DNA of 64,000 nucleotides, taken from positions 1,690,001 through 1,754,000 of the forward strand of contig VICG01000002.1 of NCBI GenBank assembly GCA_008692225.1, written 5' to 3'. This stretch comes from Monilinia fructicola (Eukaryota; Ascomycota; Leotiomycetes; Helotiales; Sclerotiniaceae). The notes under the pieces are model-generated. The model saw nothing but the letters and a program-made list of their open reading frames with translations. It did not search any database and was not told where the DNA came from. The position numbers were made by a program, and so were the translations under genes. Positions 49,007 to 61,330 of the stretch are shown here, piece after piece; positions within the stretch are counted from its first letter, which is position 1, and each line of letters begins with the position of its first letter.

Positions 49007-50527
49007 ATGTCGACGTCACGTATCGGGGCTTTCTTGCCTCGACATTTTAAAGGGTACTTATGGATCAGTTTCCTGGCAGCAATATTTCTTGTGATGGGAC
49101 TGAGCGAAAATGATGTTATATTCGTGGATAAATCAAGGGCTCGGTATGCGGCCGATGGTAGCCTGTTATCACAACATCAACCTATAAATCATGATGTACC
49201 ACCCATAACTCCTTCGACATCTACTTCAGTGCCTCCATCGGCACCTCCACAAAACAACGTCGAGAAGGATGACGCGAAACCAGTAGTAGAAGAACCAAGT
49301 AGAATCTACAGTTCCACAGGTCTCGATCCGAAGGATGTCGTCATTTTGGTCAAGACTGGTGCTACATCTATTTGGAGGCGGATGCCCATGCACATGTCGA
49401 CCACCTTGGGAAACAAACAACTCACACCGAATGTCGTATATTACTCTGACGTTGCGGACAACATCATGGGAAATCCAGTCATTGATTCTCTCGCAAATGT
49501 ATCCACAGCTCTCAAGGGATCACCTGACTTCGAGCTCTACAACAAAGCCAAAGAATCTCTTAGCGACAATTTATATCAAGAAAGCGGAAGCATGGAGGGT
49601 GATCATTATCTACCGGGAGGCTGGAGGCTGGACAAGTACAAATTTTTGCCTATGTTTCAGCATGCTGCTATACATCATCCTGGCAAAAAATGGTATGTGT
49701 ATATGGAGGACGACAATTACTTCTTCTGGGAGACACTTTACGCATGGCTTGCGACCTTGGATCACACTTCTCCTATTCTAGTCGGATCGCCAGCTTTTAA
49801 AATGGGCGAGGACTTTGCCCACGGCGGTTCCGGATTCGCCATATCAGGAAAAGCTATGGAAACTTCATTTGGTGCAGATAAGACCCTGGCTGATAGGTAC
49901 GAATCATATGCGAAACAACATTGCTGTGGAGATCAGGTGCTTTCACATGCCCTGAAAGAGATGGGTGTAGAGCGATTCAAGGGATTAGATGGAGGTGGAT
50001 GGGCTGCTTTGCAAGCTCTTCCGATATGGAGAATCAACTTTGGTAATTGGAACTTGTGTTCACCAATCATGAACATCCATAAAGTCCATCAGGCTGATAT
50101 CTCCAAATTGTTTGTTTTTGAGAATAAGTTCATGCAAGAGACGAAAGGAAAAGGGCGAATTCGCTACCGCGATATTTTCAAGTACTTCTTCGAGCCAACA
50201 CTAGTCGCAACGCGATCAGAATGGGATAATTACGCAGCAAGCAAATCATTTTCGTCATCAGAAGACTCTTGGTCACCTGAGTTCAAGGACATTACTGCAG
50301 CGCAAAGAAGTGAAAGGCCATGGGTTTCCAAAGAAAATTGTAAGAAGGCTTGTGCAGACTGGGATGAATGCTTGACCTGGAAGTATCAAGATGACAATTG
50401 TCATCTGGCTCATACGGCGGCCATGGGGCAGAAGGTTAATGACGGTGTTTACATGGAGAGTGGGTGGATGTTGGAGAGAATTGCGAAGGTGCTTCAGAAG
50501 AAGGAATGTGGCGCTTTGGAATTTTAG
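49007..50527 (+). CDS. GT31-like (fringe-type) glycosyltransferase with C-terminal apple-like domain
   Basis: Type II Golgi glycosyltransferase, single exon, 506 residues from MSTSRIGAFL; an in-frame ATG at 48944 would add 21 residues before the anchor and is less likely. Signal anchor GYLWISFLAAIFLVMGL at about 16-32, a Pro/Ser/Thr-rich stem, then DVVILVKTGATSIWRRMPMH, GWRLDKYKFLPM, the metal-binding acidic motif YVYMEDDNYFFW, GGSGFAISGKAM and CCGDQVL, as in fungal fringe-like enzymes. The C-terminus has a four-Cys apple/PAN-like pattern (ENCKKACADWDECLTWKY ... NC) and ends SGWMLERI. Substrate unknown; a galactosyl or GlcNAc transfer is the family norm. Closely related to the gene on the other strand at 51056-52702. 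Confidence 0.85.
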   Translation: MSTSRIGAFLPRHFKGYLWISFLAAIFLVMGLSENDVIFVDKSRARYAADGSLLSQHQPINHDVPPITPSTSTSVPPSAPPQNNVEKDDAKPVVEEPSRIYSSTGLDPKDVVILVKTGATSIWRRMPMHMSTTLGNKQLTPNVVYYSDVADNIMGNPVIDSLANVSTALKGSPDFELYNKAKESLSDNLYQESGSMEGDHYLPGGWRLDKYKFLPMFQHAAIHHPGKKWYVYMEDDNYFFWETLYAWLATLDHTSPILVGSPAFKMGEDFAHGGSGFAISGKAMETSFGADKTLADRYESYAKQHCCGDQVLSHALKEMGVERFKGLDGGGWAALQALPIWRINFGNWNLCSPIMNIHKVHQADISKLFVFENKFMQETKGKGRIRYRDIFKYFFEPTLVATRSEWDNYAASKSFSSSEDSWSPEFKDITAAQRSERPWVSKENCKKACADWDECLTWKYQDDNCHLAHTAAMGQKVNDGVYMESGWMLERIAKVLQKKECGALEF

Positions 50528-51055
50528 ATTTGTATATTTCAGAAACAAAGGTTAGGAGTTTTGTCTTTAGATGCACATGTGTATATATATAGAGGTATAT
50601 ATAGATGAACCGCATTTTGAATATTGTAATGCGATTGGATTTTATTGTTCATGAAGTATGATATCGAGGATTTGGATGTGCAACTCGTATAATAATAAGT
50701 GCCGGGGTACTCGAGTAGATATTTGGATATTTTGAGTCCAGGTACGTAAAAAGCAAACAAGCCAAGCCGTTGCTCCTTTATGAAAATTGGACAGGGAGAA
50801 TATAGCCAAATTCAACGTCATTTCATAAATTGTTAACTACATAAATGTTGCTATCGAATTCTAATTCTTATTATGTCTACCCGATCATAATTTCTGTTCT
50901 GCCATTACCACTCATTTTATCTAATCCATCCATCGCACCCTCCTCTGATAGACGAACTCTATCACTTAGCTTTCTAAGCGTTCTTGTACAAGTATTACCG
51001 AGTACTCCTTTGTCTAATAGACGTACAAATACAACTAATCAAGTTATCACCTTCT
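50528..51055. other. Convergent intergenic region between two GT31-like genes
   Basis: 528 bases of AT-rich 3' flanks. No gene seen. Confidence 0.6.
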
Positions 51056-52702
51056 TTAAGGCGGAGCGACAACTTCACATTTGTCTTTCATCAATGAGCC
51101 ATTGATCCTATCCATCATCCACCCGCTAGTAACTGCCTTTCTCTTCCTTGAAGGTTCGCCCAGGAGGTACTCCCTTCCCAAATACTCCCTTCCCAGGATC
51201 ACTACTATGTCCAGACTACAGCTCTTTTGGTTCTGGTTATCGATTTCGTGCCTCCAAATTCGACAATCGGATAATGCGACACACGCCGCGTGACATGCAT
51301 CAGGTGAAGTATAAGCCTGCTCAAGAACGACGGGGTTTTCAACGACGGGATCAGGTGGTGGGGCCCAAGGCGGATTGGTGAGCTTTGTGACCTTTTCTGT
51401 GAGTTTATGGCGAGAAGCAAAGTTATCCCAATTGTTCAGACGCTCTTTAATATATGGAGATATTGTTTTGAGAAAGATATCGCGAAAAATGATTGGTCGT
51501 TGCTATTTTTCATTATTAAATTGTAGGTAGGGCATGATATTTTTGCAAAATCAACTTACTGAACCCACGTTATCTTGATTAATTTTACTTTCCAGCATGG
51601 TCAGCTGAACTAAATCCCTCTGGTGTAGATGATGAAACGTGAAAATTGGTTTGCACCAGTTAAACTCTTCGAATGCTGTTTTCCAAGGTGGTTCGGGTCT
51701 GAAGGATACTGGACCGAATTCCCCTTGATTCACAAGCACATTGTGGTCGCGTAAAACTTTTCCCAATATCATGTCACCGCAACAAGCGTCTGCGGTGAAA
51801 TTGGCGTACTCTTTCAACGTGGGAATGTTGGGTCCGCTGAAAACGGACTTCATCAAGGATCTAGAGAATACAATTCCTGAACCACCTTGCGCAAATGCTT
51901 CGTTCTTTTCTCCTGAATTGGCGCCATAGTAAAATGGTTTGTCGTCAGTTGAGAGTGTCGCTAGCCACCGGAGAAGATTGGACCAGAAGACGAAAGTATC
52001 ATCTTCGATATACACAGTCCATTTGAAGCCGGGGTAGTTTTTCTGGGCGTGCTCCAGCATAGGTAGAAACTTGTATCTGTCGAGGACCCAGCCTGGTTTA
52101 ATTTCGGCCTCAGTCGCAAGTTCGTCCCCGGGAAGTTGCGCTTGTTCTCTGTACGCATGTTTGTTGGTCTGAACGTCCTGGTATATTTCGTACGCAGTCG
52201 TGTCGTGAATGCGCAGGATATCGCTCACATTGCTCAAAACATCCACAGTTTGGATGCGGTGAGAAATATTCTCTTGGAAATCTGAATATATCACGCTGTT
52301 TGGCAGGTTTGATAACGTCGTGATCAGTTGCATAGGCATTCGACGCCATGCTGTACTTGCGCCAGTCTTAACAATCAACAAAATGTCAGACGGCGAAACT
52401 GATAGATCCGAGCTAGACGTGGAAGGAGCTTCCGCTTCCAAATCTGGTTTCTGCTTGGGCGTAGAGCTAGGCCGGAGGTGGTGTGATGTTGGCGAATACA
52501 CTGCTTTCTCCACAGAGTTTAGTGGCTTCCGCTTCCCGTCCGCTAGCCATCCGGGCTCAGCTATAACATCTTGTGGTGTGACAAGTCCGCTCTTGTGCAG
52601 CCGCAGACGTACGTCAAGCCTCAAGTAGCAGTAATACCCCGTCGCAAATATCAACACGACACAGATTAATACGAGGCCTCGTGGACTTTTGAGAAACAGC
52701 AT
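51056..52702 (-). CDS. GT31-like (fringe-type) glycosyltransferase, paralogue
   Basis: Two exons (52702-51560 and 51502-51056), phase 0, 529 residues. The anchor helix GLVLICVVLIFATGYYCYL lies at about 9-27. The same motif order as its neighbour follows: DILLIVKTGASTAWRRMPMQ, GWVLDRYKFLPMLEHA, YIEDDTFVFW, QGGSGIVFSRSLMKS and ACCGDMILG. Exon 2 adds the conserved IFRDIFLKTISPY segment and the apple-like Cys pattern (ACHAACVALSDCRIW ... SCSLD) and ends TSGWMMDRI, matching the other gene's end. A small in-frame direct duplication LGREYLGREYLLG sits before the end. The intron has GTAAGT and TAG but only a weak branch site. Tail to tail with the gene at 49007-50527; divergent from the GT2 gene. Confidence 0.85.
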
Positions 52703-53491
52703 TGTTCTATAGCTGCAATATCTATCATGATTCTCACAAGCAAAATATACGGCCGACGATACGTGTATATTTTGATAATTTTCACAATTTCCGGTGAAAC
52801 ACTCGCATTATGTTCATAATAATACGAGCCAAGACTGTCTAAAAAGTCCACATAAACAGGGGCACCTCTAAATACAAATCCCCACCAGTTTATGTCAAAA
52901 CCGAATAAAAGGGGCTTTTTCAATACTACAGCAGATCTTAGACCCAAATTACAACCTGGAGGAAATCAAAGGGGTCTCTTCGAGATTTCTGCATTGAGCA
53001 ATTATATCCGTTTCCACTCTAATAGTTTAATTGAACTTCACGCATGATCAGTCCAATGATGATGAACCGTACGCAAGGCTACTGTTTTTTTACTTTTTAA
53101 TATAGAAGGAAGGAAAAAGTTCTCGAAGATAGATTGACATGGGGCTGGCGGAAATTGCCATCATGGATGCTGCGTACTAAAAGCTTGTCTCCTTCCTACC
53201 TGCCACCCCACCATTGATTGCTCCTCTATAGCCGATATTTGTATAGTAGAAGTATCTTTTTGTGGTCATGCTAAAATACTAGGCTCTAGACCGACAGGGA
53301 GGGACAAGGACAAGCAAGCCGAGATGATAACTCTAAGTAAGTATAAAGACTGAGCTGCCCTGAGATGCAGTAAACGATTGGGAGTGACGCCTCTTCTGTT
53401 GACCGAAGTTACCTTTTCTATACATTCCTTCTTGGTTATTCATTCGTTTGCGCAACTTACCTATTTAGCCTCCAAGTGAGCAGGAGAAATC
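52703..53491. other. Divergent intergenic region upstream of GT31-like and GT2 genes
   Basis: 789 bases, expected to hold both promoters. Nothing specific recognised. Confidence 0.5.
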
Positions 53492-55422
53492 ATGTCCGTA
53501 GTACCTGTAGTACCATCATTCCGTAGGCAAATTTTCAATAGCATTCTCTGCGTCGTTACTTTCTTTTACTTCTGGACATATTTCAGAAAATTTATCACAG
53601 TTGCCCCCATCACCGTCGAAAGTTTATGGCAAATATCCCTAGCGGAGATCAATCGCAAGAAAAATGTAGAAAGAGTCAAAAAGTTAGAACAGAAGCTCTC
53701 GTTCCAGGATGCCGAGAAAGGACGCCAGACAAAGGAGGACGTAGCAGCGAGGTGCATTTCTTCGGTGGTAGGATATCGTGAGGAAGCAAATTTGTGGAGG
53801 AAATGTTTGCAGAGTTATTATAATTCTCCCGGCTTGGAAATAATGCTGATTGGAATTGATGGGGATCATGATGGTGATATGGAGATGATATCTGTGGCTC
53901 AACAAGTGTGTATCTCACCTGCCCCTCCCCCAAAATTATCTGGGAGATATAAAGAGAACTGACAGATGTTTCCCGCAAGGTGTTTCCAGACCTCATAAAA
54001 ATTCATCTCGAAGAACCTTATGGTCCTCTCGCCATGCGCATCGTTCAAAACTACATAACCCGCGAACTCTACGACGAGAAAAATTCATCCTCAAAATGGG
54101 GATTTGCATCCGCAACCACCGATCCGACAGATATCCCCCCCGCACTCCTTTCCGAGGCCCACGCCTACGCATTTCGAACCATCGTTGAAAAGGCGCACAC
54201 TACTCTCCGTGAACACAATGCTCTGTCTTCCTCTCCCGATGCCAAATCGAAATTTCTCCACGCTATATGCCTCTACCAACCTCATAAATGCAAAAAAGAT
54301 ATTATGTTTACCAATATGATTTTTTCGTTGGCGTTAGGACAAGCGAATAATATTGAATACTTATGGACGAGTGATTCCGATACAATTGTTTATCCGGACA
54401 CTCTGTACCAAACGGTGGGGTGCATGTCCGCGGATCCCTTGATTGGGGGAAGTTGCTCCGCGCTGAGCATTCACAATGATCAGGATAGTGCCATTGCTTC
54501 TTTGGGAAGTGCGGCTTATTGGTCTGAGTGAGTACCTTACCTGGTTTATTCTTATCTTTGTTTGAGACAGGGGGATTTTTAGCACTAATACTTTTACAGA
54601 TTGGCCATCACACGTGGACAAACCGGCGCCGTAGACTCAGTAGACTGTCAACCCGGGCCCTGCGCAGCTTTCCGTCTCATAGCCCTTGAGCCCATTCTCT
54701 TACCCTGGTACACACAAACCTCTCTCGGCGTAAAGACAGTCGTCAACGAAGATCGCCACCTGACAACCAATCTCCTGCTCCGCAACTGGAAAGTAACCTT
54801 CAACACCTGCGCGCTCGCCTCCACCGATACCCCCACCACCCTCCTCCGCTGGCTTCTGCAACAAATGCGCTGGGCCCGCGCCACCCACATCGAATGCTTT
54901 CAGTATCCTCAAATCTACTCCATCCATGGCGTTGTTCTCTTTGTAACCGCTATGCGTCGTTTCTACGGACCTCTAATCATTGGCGTCTTCACCCTTCGTT
55001 ACGTCTTTACCGGATACACCATCCACGCCTTTCAATCCTGGGATTTCGTCCTCCGCGTAGCAGTATGCACGTGTTACAATTCTTGGCGCAACAAATCGCA
55101 CGTAGGGAGCATCAAGTATCTCATCTTATCCCAGCTGTTCTATCAATTACCACTGCCGGGCATAATGTTCTGGTCTGTGCTTACCGTACTCGAGGGAGGA
55201 TGGGGAACCAGCATGAGGAGCGCGAACGAACAGAAGAAATCGCGATTCGCGGGGTGGGATAATTTGTGGAGTACCACCGCCGTGGTTATTTGGATGGGGT
55301 TTGTGGCGGCAGCGGTGGCGAGGTGGGCGACGTCGTATATTGCACCGGCTTTTATAGTGCAAGCAATGATTTTTGCGGGGATGACTTCGGTGGGGAGCTT
55401 GTATTGGGCTTTGCTCGGATAG
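53492..55422 (+). CDS. GT2 processive glycosyltransferase (hyaluronan/chitin-synthase-like)
   Basis: Membrane polysaccharide synthase. Three exons (53492-53905, 53980-54527, 54600-55422), 594 residues, all joins in frame. N-terminal helix IFNSILCVVTFFYFWTYF, then GT2 motifs in order: ISSVVGYREE, GIDGDHDGD, TSDSDT (DxD metal site), GGSCSALS, TVVNEDRHLT (catalytic ED) and QQMRWAR (QxxRW). Five or six membrane helices follow at the C-terminus. This is the layout of fungal cps1/hyaluronan-synthase-like enzymes. It probably extrudes a polymer at the plasma membrane. It neighbours two GT31-like enzymes, one divergent by 0.8 kb. No frameshift. Confidence 0.9.
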
Positions 55423-56406
55423 CTCATGGACGAGTGATGGACGGGATGAAATGGGAGGGGAGGGGCATAGCACTCAACGGTCAACTACTGGGGAAATGGG
55501 TAAATGGTAAATGGTAAATGGTAAAAGGATGGGTGGGATGGCGGTCGGCGGTGCTAGGTTGGGTTTGCATTTGGGTTTGGGTTCGGGCTAGATGATTTTA
55601 ATATTATGCGATGCTTCTCGATTCAGGGGTAGAGAGAGATGTTGTGGCAGCTATAGAGGAAGCGTAGTAGTCGTAGTCATCAGGAAGAAATCCTACAAAC
55701 TCCATTCCTGTAGAAATATAAAAACTAATTCATGATGGAATCTTACAAGAATACGAGACGTGCATGCCGCTGGCTGGCGAGGTGCAACTCTTGTAAGAGT
55801 AGAGGCGGCCTGGATACTCAGAGTCTAGAATCTTCAACGCAGATGATCACAAAGATTGCGGAAAGATTTTTGGGTTTCCTAGAAAAGTTTGCCCAAGGAA
55901 AGTTTGATAGATTATACCACGAGGTCTTTTCTAGGATCTGGGTATCCATGGATGCGCAAACTGCCTCGTATGTGGCCAAGGGTTCCCGGAACAAAAAAAT
56001 CACAAATAGATACCCTGGCCCTTGCGATATTATCTCTCACTCAGGTTACCTACGATCAATCAATCGTCTCTTAAAAAATCAAAAAGTATTAGTATTGATA
56101 GAATACTTCAATATTTGCACAAGTTTTGATAGGAAAAAACAACTAAACATAAACATATTCAATTTCATATTGATATATATATATATATATACATCAAATG
56201 CATACCGAGGCTCAAGGTTTTAGACTTAAGGTTTTAGACTTTCTCATATGCATCCCGAGTCACTGACTGTATGCAATCTAGAGTGTATGTGTCCACCTCT
56301 TAGTTAGGTAAATACTATATACTATATACTCGAGTAGCTCCCAAAATACTCCCCCTTCATCCATCTGCCCTGCTCTCTTAACCTCCTCCCATCCACTTCA
56401 TGCACC
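55423..56406. other. Convergent intergenic region
   Basis: About 1 kb. GTAAATG tandem words lie at 55499-55525, and AT dinucleotides near 56172-56192. The frame at 55732-56223 (plus) has no domain and ends in the AT tract, so I do not call it. Confidence 0.55.
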
Positions 56407-58361
56407 CTAGAGCTTGAATTTTCCCAGCCCCATCCTTCTTTTCTTCACCGTAGGCTCTAGCCAACCTCCAAACCTTTCCCGCTCCTCCTCAATCTTCTGA
56501 ATTTCCTCAACCTCTCTCTCACGCTTGTGTCCTTCCAGTATCCATACCCTTCTACGTTCACCCGCCCTTTCACGAAAATTGCGCAACTTTTCATCTTTCA
56601 TCGCTTGCGCATCCTTCTTCTCCTTTTCAAGACTGTCAAGTATATGTTGCCTTTCGAATTTGTCCCTCGTGCGGGGAATATTTCCTGCATGTTCGAAGAT
56701 AAGTCCTTCGTCTTCCGATTGTTGAATCCTGAAATCCAACTGCACCAATTCTAATGGGGCGAAGTCTTTGTCGACTATCATCGTTACCCAGTCTGGTAGC
56801 GCCCTGTACATCAATTTCTTCCTCTCCTCATTCTTTTCTTTGACACGTCTCCATGCTTCTCGCGCTCTCGGTCTCTCGTGCCTATCAAGGGTCATGACCC
56901 ATCTGAGCGTTTTGTATAATTCCAAAGTCAGATGGTTGTTGATTGTTTTGAATCTCGCAGGATTGTTTCTCGCTTCCGTCATCTTTTTTTTCATCATGGG
57001 TGATGCATCGCCGTATAGAGGCCATTTCAATTTTGTCATTTCGCATCCTTTATCTGGGTAGGTTCCATTGAGAGCCAAGTAATATATCTCGACACCCACC
57101 GACCAAACGTCATATTTGGCGCTCATCTTGTCGTCGGGTGGGTCACAGACAGTATTTCCAAAGATAAAGTTACGGGAGCCGCCAATGGGTAGGTGTATAG
57201 CTTCGCCAAAATCTGCCAGTTTGACGGTAGGATATGTATCCTTTTCATGGGAGGAGTGGAGAAAGACGTTGTTTGGTTTTATATCGCGGAGGATAACCGC
57301 GCTATCTTTTCCTCTAGATTTCTCGTTGTTTTGATAATCTGGATGCTCGCCATGGAGAAAAGTGAGACCGTCAAGCAATTGTTCGAATGCGTGCCACTGC
57401 GGCTCGAGGTTAGCCATATCTACACGAATTGGAGAAAAGAGAATGGTATGAAACGCACCATAAATCCTTCGGGTATGTATTCTGATCGGCTTCTGAATAG
57501 ATAGACCATGTCCATAAGAGTCCCAAGATCGCAAAGCTCCAGGACGTACATGAAATAGTGATTGCCCAAAATATTAAACTCTCCAAAACCTTCCATATTG
57601 CACACATTTGGATGGCCTTCTTTGATATACCGAATGCTCGTCTTCATTTCATTCGTTCGTTTAGCATATAGACTTTTCCTCAGAATTTCTTCTTCCTCCA
57701 TTATCTGAGCCTCGCTGCTCAGTGTAAGAGTAGGGCTATGATCTGAACCCATGTTCTTTGAAAGTTCGATTTCTTTAGATTCGGTAAGCAGGCGAAAATC
57801 CGTAACTTTGATAGCATATTTACGACCAGGCTTTTCCTTGGTACGAGTATCTCTATTCTCAGCGCGGAAGACCACGCCGAATGCTCCGTTAGCAATACAT
57901 GCGTCAATCTCTATATTGTCGCCTGTCAATTCATGGGGGACGGGACGCCATTTGTTTTGACGGATCTTTACCGAACGGAATGCTCCTACAGATAATAAGG
58001 TTGATTAGCATTAACAGATTTCTTCTTCCAAAACCAACAGGACCACAAGTAGTATGCTCAGATTTATGTCGAGAAACTTGTGAAAAGATATAAACTCACG
58101 TATGATGCGAACCGCAACGAGATCTGGATGGTATTTCAAGTTTTTTGTGACTTTGATACCTTTCTTCTTCTCCCTTGAATCTTCTTTATCATCATTGTCG
58201 TCATCAGACTCCGAAACTGTGATTACTTCGCCCTCCCCTTCCCCAACCAGCCTTTCTTTGCTTCCCCTCCCCTCGCCCCCCTTACCACCCCCTTTCCCAC
58301 TCTTCACTCCCACAACCTTCCCTCCTACGCTCACAACATCAAACTCATTATCACTAGACAT
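56407..58361 (-). CDS. Atypical Ser/Thr protein kinase
   Basis: Protein-kinase fold with changed motifs. Exon 1 (58361-58100) encodes a Gly/Lys and acidic N-terminus; GTGAGT donor, acceptor at 57986; exon 2 from 57985 contains the glycine loop IANGAFGVVFRAE, VAIK-type YAIKVTD, a Glu-rich alphaC region and hinge YVLELCDLGTLMD. The last exon holds the catalytic loop ILRDIKPNNVF (Leu replaces the His of HRD; Asp and Asn kept), LADFGEA, CDPPDDK in place of APE, and YDVWSVGVEIYYLAL. A long charged coiled coil follows. The join near 57440-57485 is not clean: either a 39-base intron plus one missing base, or another slip. It may be active, since the Asp residues remain. Family not identified. Confidence 0.8.
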
Positions 58362-60170
58362 GCCTTCCTATACTAAAAGTTAAGATTATATCCGAAAATC
58401 AACAGTCTTCAACCGATATCACGGGAAACAAAACAGCATGTCTTAATCAATTCTGTCAATTGAAATATTACCAGTAACACGAGATGTGGGCAACAGTACC
58501 GATATTAGTAACAAAGCCCATCCTATCAAAAGAATCTGTTTCCGGCACTTTATGTTGCGGTTTGACAGAGAAAGAAAGTATATCAAAGGGAAAGCAAAGG
58601 AAATGTTTATAAGTTTGTGTCAAAGAAAAAAGACTTTATTCCAATTCATTTTCCGATGAAAGATTCTATAGAAAATGACGAAACAAAACTGGCAAGAATT
58701 GAAACATGCTTTGTGAGGGAGTATGGAGAAATATAGGTGGAAGTGTAGCAGTATACTTACTAAGCATGCAATTTTGTTTGAATGTGAAAGGAGGGGCGGC
58801 GGACTGTTAAGCGAGGAAGCCACAACTACAGATGTAATCTTATATATAGCAAATAGTGGAAGGGAAAAAAAGAATAGAGCAACTTAATTGAACGCTGAAT
58901 TTATTTGCTTCCAAACATGACATCTACTGCAGACTAGATGTGCCACAAACCACAAACAAAGAGTCACTAAAAACCAACTCACCGACCTTAAATTCTCTCT
59001 GATCATGTGCCTCCTTGCTCAATTTTCATGTCCAGATTTAAAGCGATCGGTATACTTTGAAAACCGAATATCAGCGGGCACCTTGCTCGATGCATTCCAG
59101 AACCATGCCAGGCTGCTTATGGAATCCCTCTGGTTGTAATGGCTGTTTGTAGAGCAGTGAATTACCAGTGTACGTGTACACTAGGATCTGCTCTCTCGGA
59201 TTGCTCCGCAGGGAAACAGATGCTTCTTTTCGAGTTCGTCATAAAAGCTGGTTAAATTTCACAGAAACATTGCCGAAGCCTCAAAGAACAGGATCGATGA
59301 AAGGATCGAAGGGGAATGAAACATTAGCGGTAAAGATCGTTGAGAGCTCGGCTGGTGTTTTAATGAATACAAAGCTTTCCCCTGCAACATAGATCATTAA
59401 TGGAGCGGTTGAGTTGCGGAGATAATTTCTCGAAATTTGTAAGATTAGAGATACAAAATTCTCACGGGTGACCCGTTCCTACTTTCCAGCACCTTAACAA
59501 GTCGTAAAATCCTTGGAAAATGGCAGTGCGTGGCATAGCAGGAGCTATTTATGAGTTAGCCTTTGGTTTGCCTCGGTAACAGATGATGGGATATTCCAGA
59601 ATCTGGACAGCAAAAATCACTTGGCGACTCTGTAGATCCAGATATTGCGGGGTGATCAATCTCAAAAGCACTCGCATGGCACCCGTCCCGAAAATGCAAT
59701 GGTTTACTGGCTTTGAACAATGTGACGATGGTAAAGCTTCGAATCCATGCTAACAAGCTCAACGGCGGGAAGTCAAGGTAAAGCGGCTGCTTTAGCTGTT
59801 TTTAGAAGGGCTCTCGGAACATATGAGTTGCACTGGTAAGCATAGGATATTTCAGGGAACAATACACTTTCTGTCTAGACTGCATGGATTTAGGATGAAG
59901 AGAAGCAAAATTTAAAATTGATTATGGAATCAAACGAGCTAAACTCATGATTTGAACACGTTCCCTCAGATTTGTACCTCCTGGTCCGGGTCGGACGAGA
60001 TATGTACAGGGCTGAAGCACATCATCCAGAAAGACAGGGGCGTCTGCAAACACTCCAAAGATGGGAATCTTCCCTCTCATTTGGCCTTTCGTGAACCCAA
60101 TGCGCATGATTTGACTGATCCTAGACCCACCTCTCTGGCGTCTTCTTGACAGATTACCCATAGATTTTGG
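58362..60170. other. Intergenic region, nothing recognised
   Basis: About 1.8 kb ahead of the P450 relic. Short frames carry no domain. The N-terminal third expected of a P450 could not be found here. Confidence 0.5.
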
Positions 60171-60189
60171 TAATTTTTGACACTATCCT

Positions 60190-61330
60190 CGTCGAGGCTG
60201 GCATCCGCACGACAAAGCAACGTCTCATTTGAAGTTGGCCCGGTATATGCACTCGTAACCCCTTGCGACGTCTATATTTATGTTTTGAATCATGATGCTA
60301 TCCATGAAATATTTACCCAGCGCGGAGACTTTCTTCGTCCGTCCAAGATGTACTACAGCACAGTAATAAGTGATCAGCAGCTACCACAAAGAACAAGAAC
60401 TAAATTACTCCGGCTTCCCTCGAGGCTTACGGGCCGTGTATCTCCACAGCAAGCTGGACAAATTGGCCAAGACACAGAAAGGATCTGGCGACACCCTTCA
60501 ACGAGAACATCAAGAAGTTCGTTTGGCGAGAGTCAGTCAAGCAAGCAAGAGAAATGCTGGATATATGGAACCCAGAGTCCGAATCCTCAAGAGATATCTA
60601 CGGCTAAAGATACACGTACGCTATCCCTGAATGTTCTGCTGCAACTGGCTTTCAAAAATCTTATAGGTTTCGCAGCTCTGACCAGGCTGAAACGAAGAAG
60701 CAGGTAGCTATGGTGATGCATTGCAAATTGCTCTGGACAATGATATGCTTATCATGTTTGTTCGTTTCAGATATCTGCTGCTATTGTTTATGCCGAGGTC
60801 ATGGACAAGTGTGGGTCAAGCTGCGGCGGAGTTCAAACTATACATGAAGAATATCTTGGGCGAGAAGTCTTCCTCGCTCGAAGAAGGAAAACTCGGCAAT
60901 GGAACCTTAATGACGTCTTTTGTAAGAGCTTCAGGAGACCATCAAAAGGAGGGAGTTGCCCATCCCGAAAAACAGCACAATCCCCTTCCAAAGATCTTAC
61001 AGTTGACAAGATCTTCCGCAATATTTTTGTTATCAACTTCGCAGGGGAAGACAGTCGTTATACCTCCATGTACTGGAGTAATGCCGAAGTATACTAAAAC
61101 TGCAAATGCATCCAAAATACTGGAAAGATCCTCTCCTCTGGAACCCTTCTCGTTGGATCCAGTCTTCATAAAATACAACCTCTCCAACCTGCTCATTAAA
61201 TGCAGAAAAAATTGTCACTCCTGCCAGCAGCAGATTCTTCTTGGTCTGATGGCCCACTGAATTGTCCCGGTGAAAACTTTTCTCAAGTCGAATTCGTCGC
61301 GATTTTGGCAGTCGTGTTGCGCGATCACCT
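60190..61330 (+). pseudogene. Cytochrome P450 relic
   Basis: Fragments of one P450 in changing frames. In order: GPVYALVTPCDVYIYVLN and FTQRGDFLRPSKMY (60236-60355), FNENIKKFVWRESVKQAREM (about 60500-60560), FRYLLLLFMPRSWTSVGQAA (60770-60830), GTLMTSFVRASGDHQKE (60901-60951), LTVDKIFRNIFVINFAGEDS (60999-61060, I-helix), VVIPPCTGVMP (61054-61086) and the heme loop WSDGPLNCPGENFSQVEF (about 61243-61296). The Cys ligand is present, but the usual Arg before it is Leu. The stretch between the I-helix and VIPP that should hold the K-helix ExxR is missing, and the N-terminal anchor is absent. Several stops and frame changes make it non-functional. Confidence 0.85.

Noticed and set aside
55732..56223. 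163-codon plus-strand frame downstream of the GT2 gene
   Set aside because: No domain, runs into an AT dinucleotide tract, and no splice or homology support.
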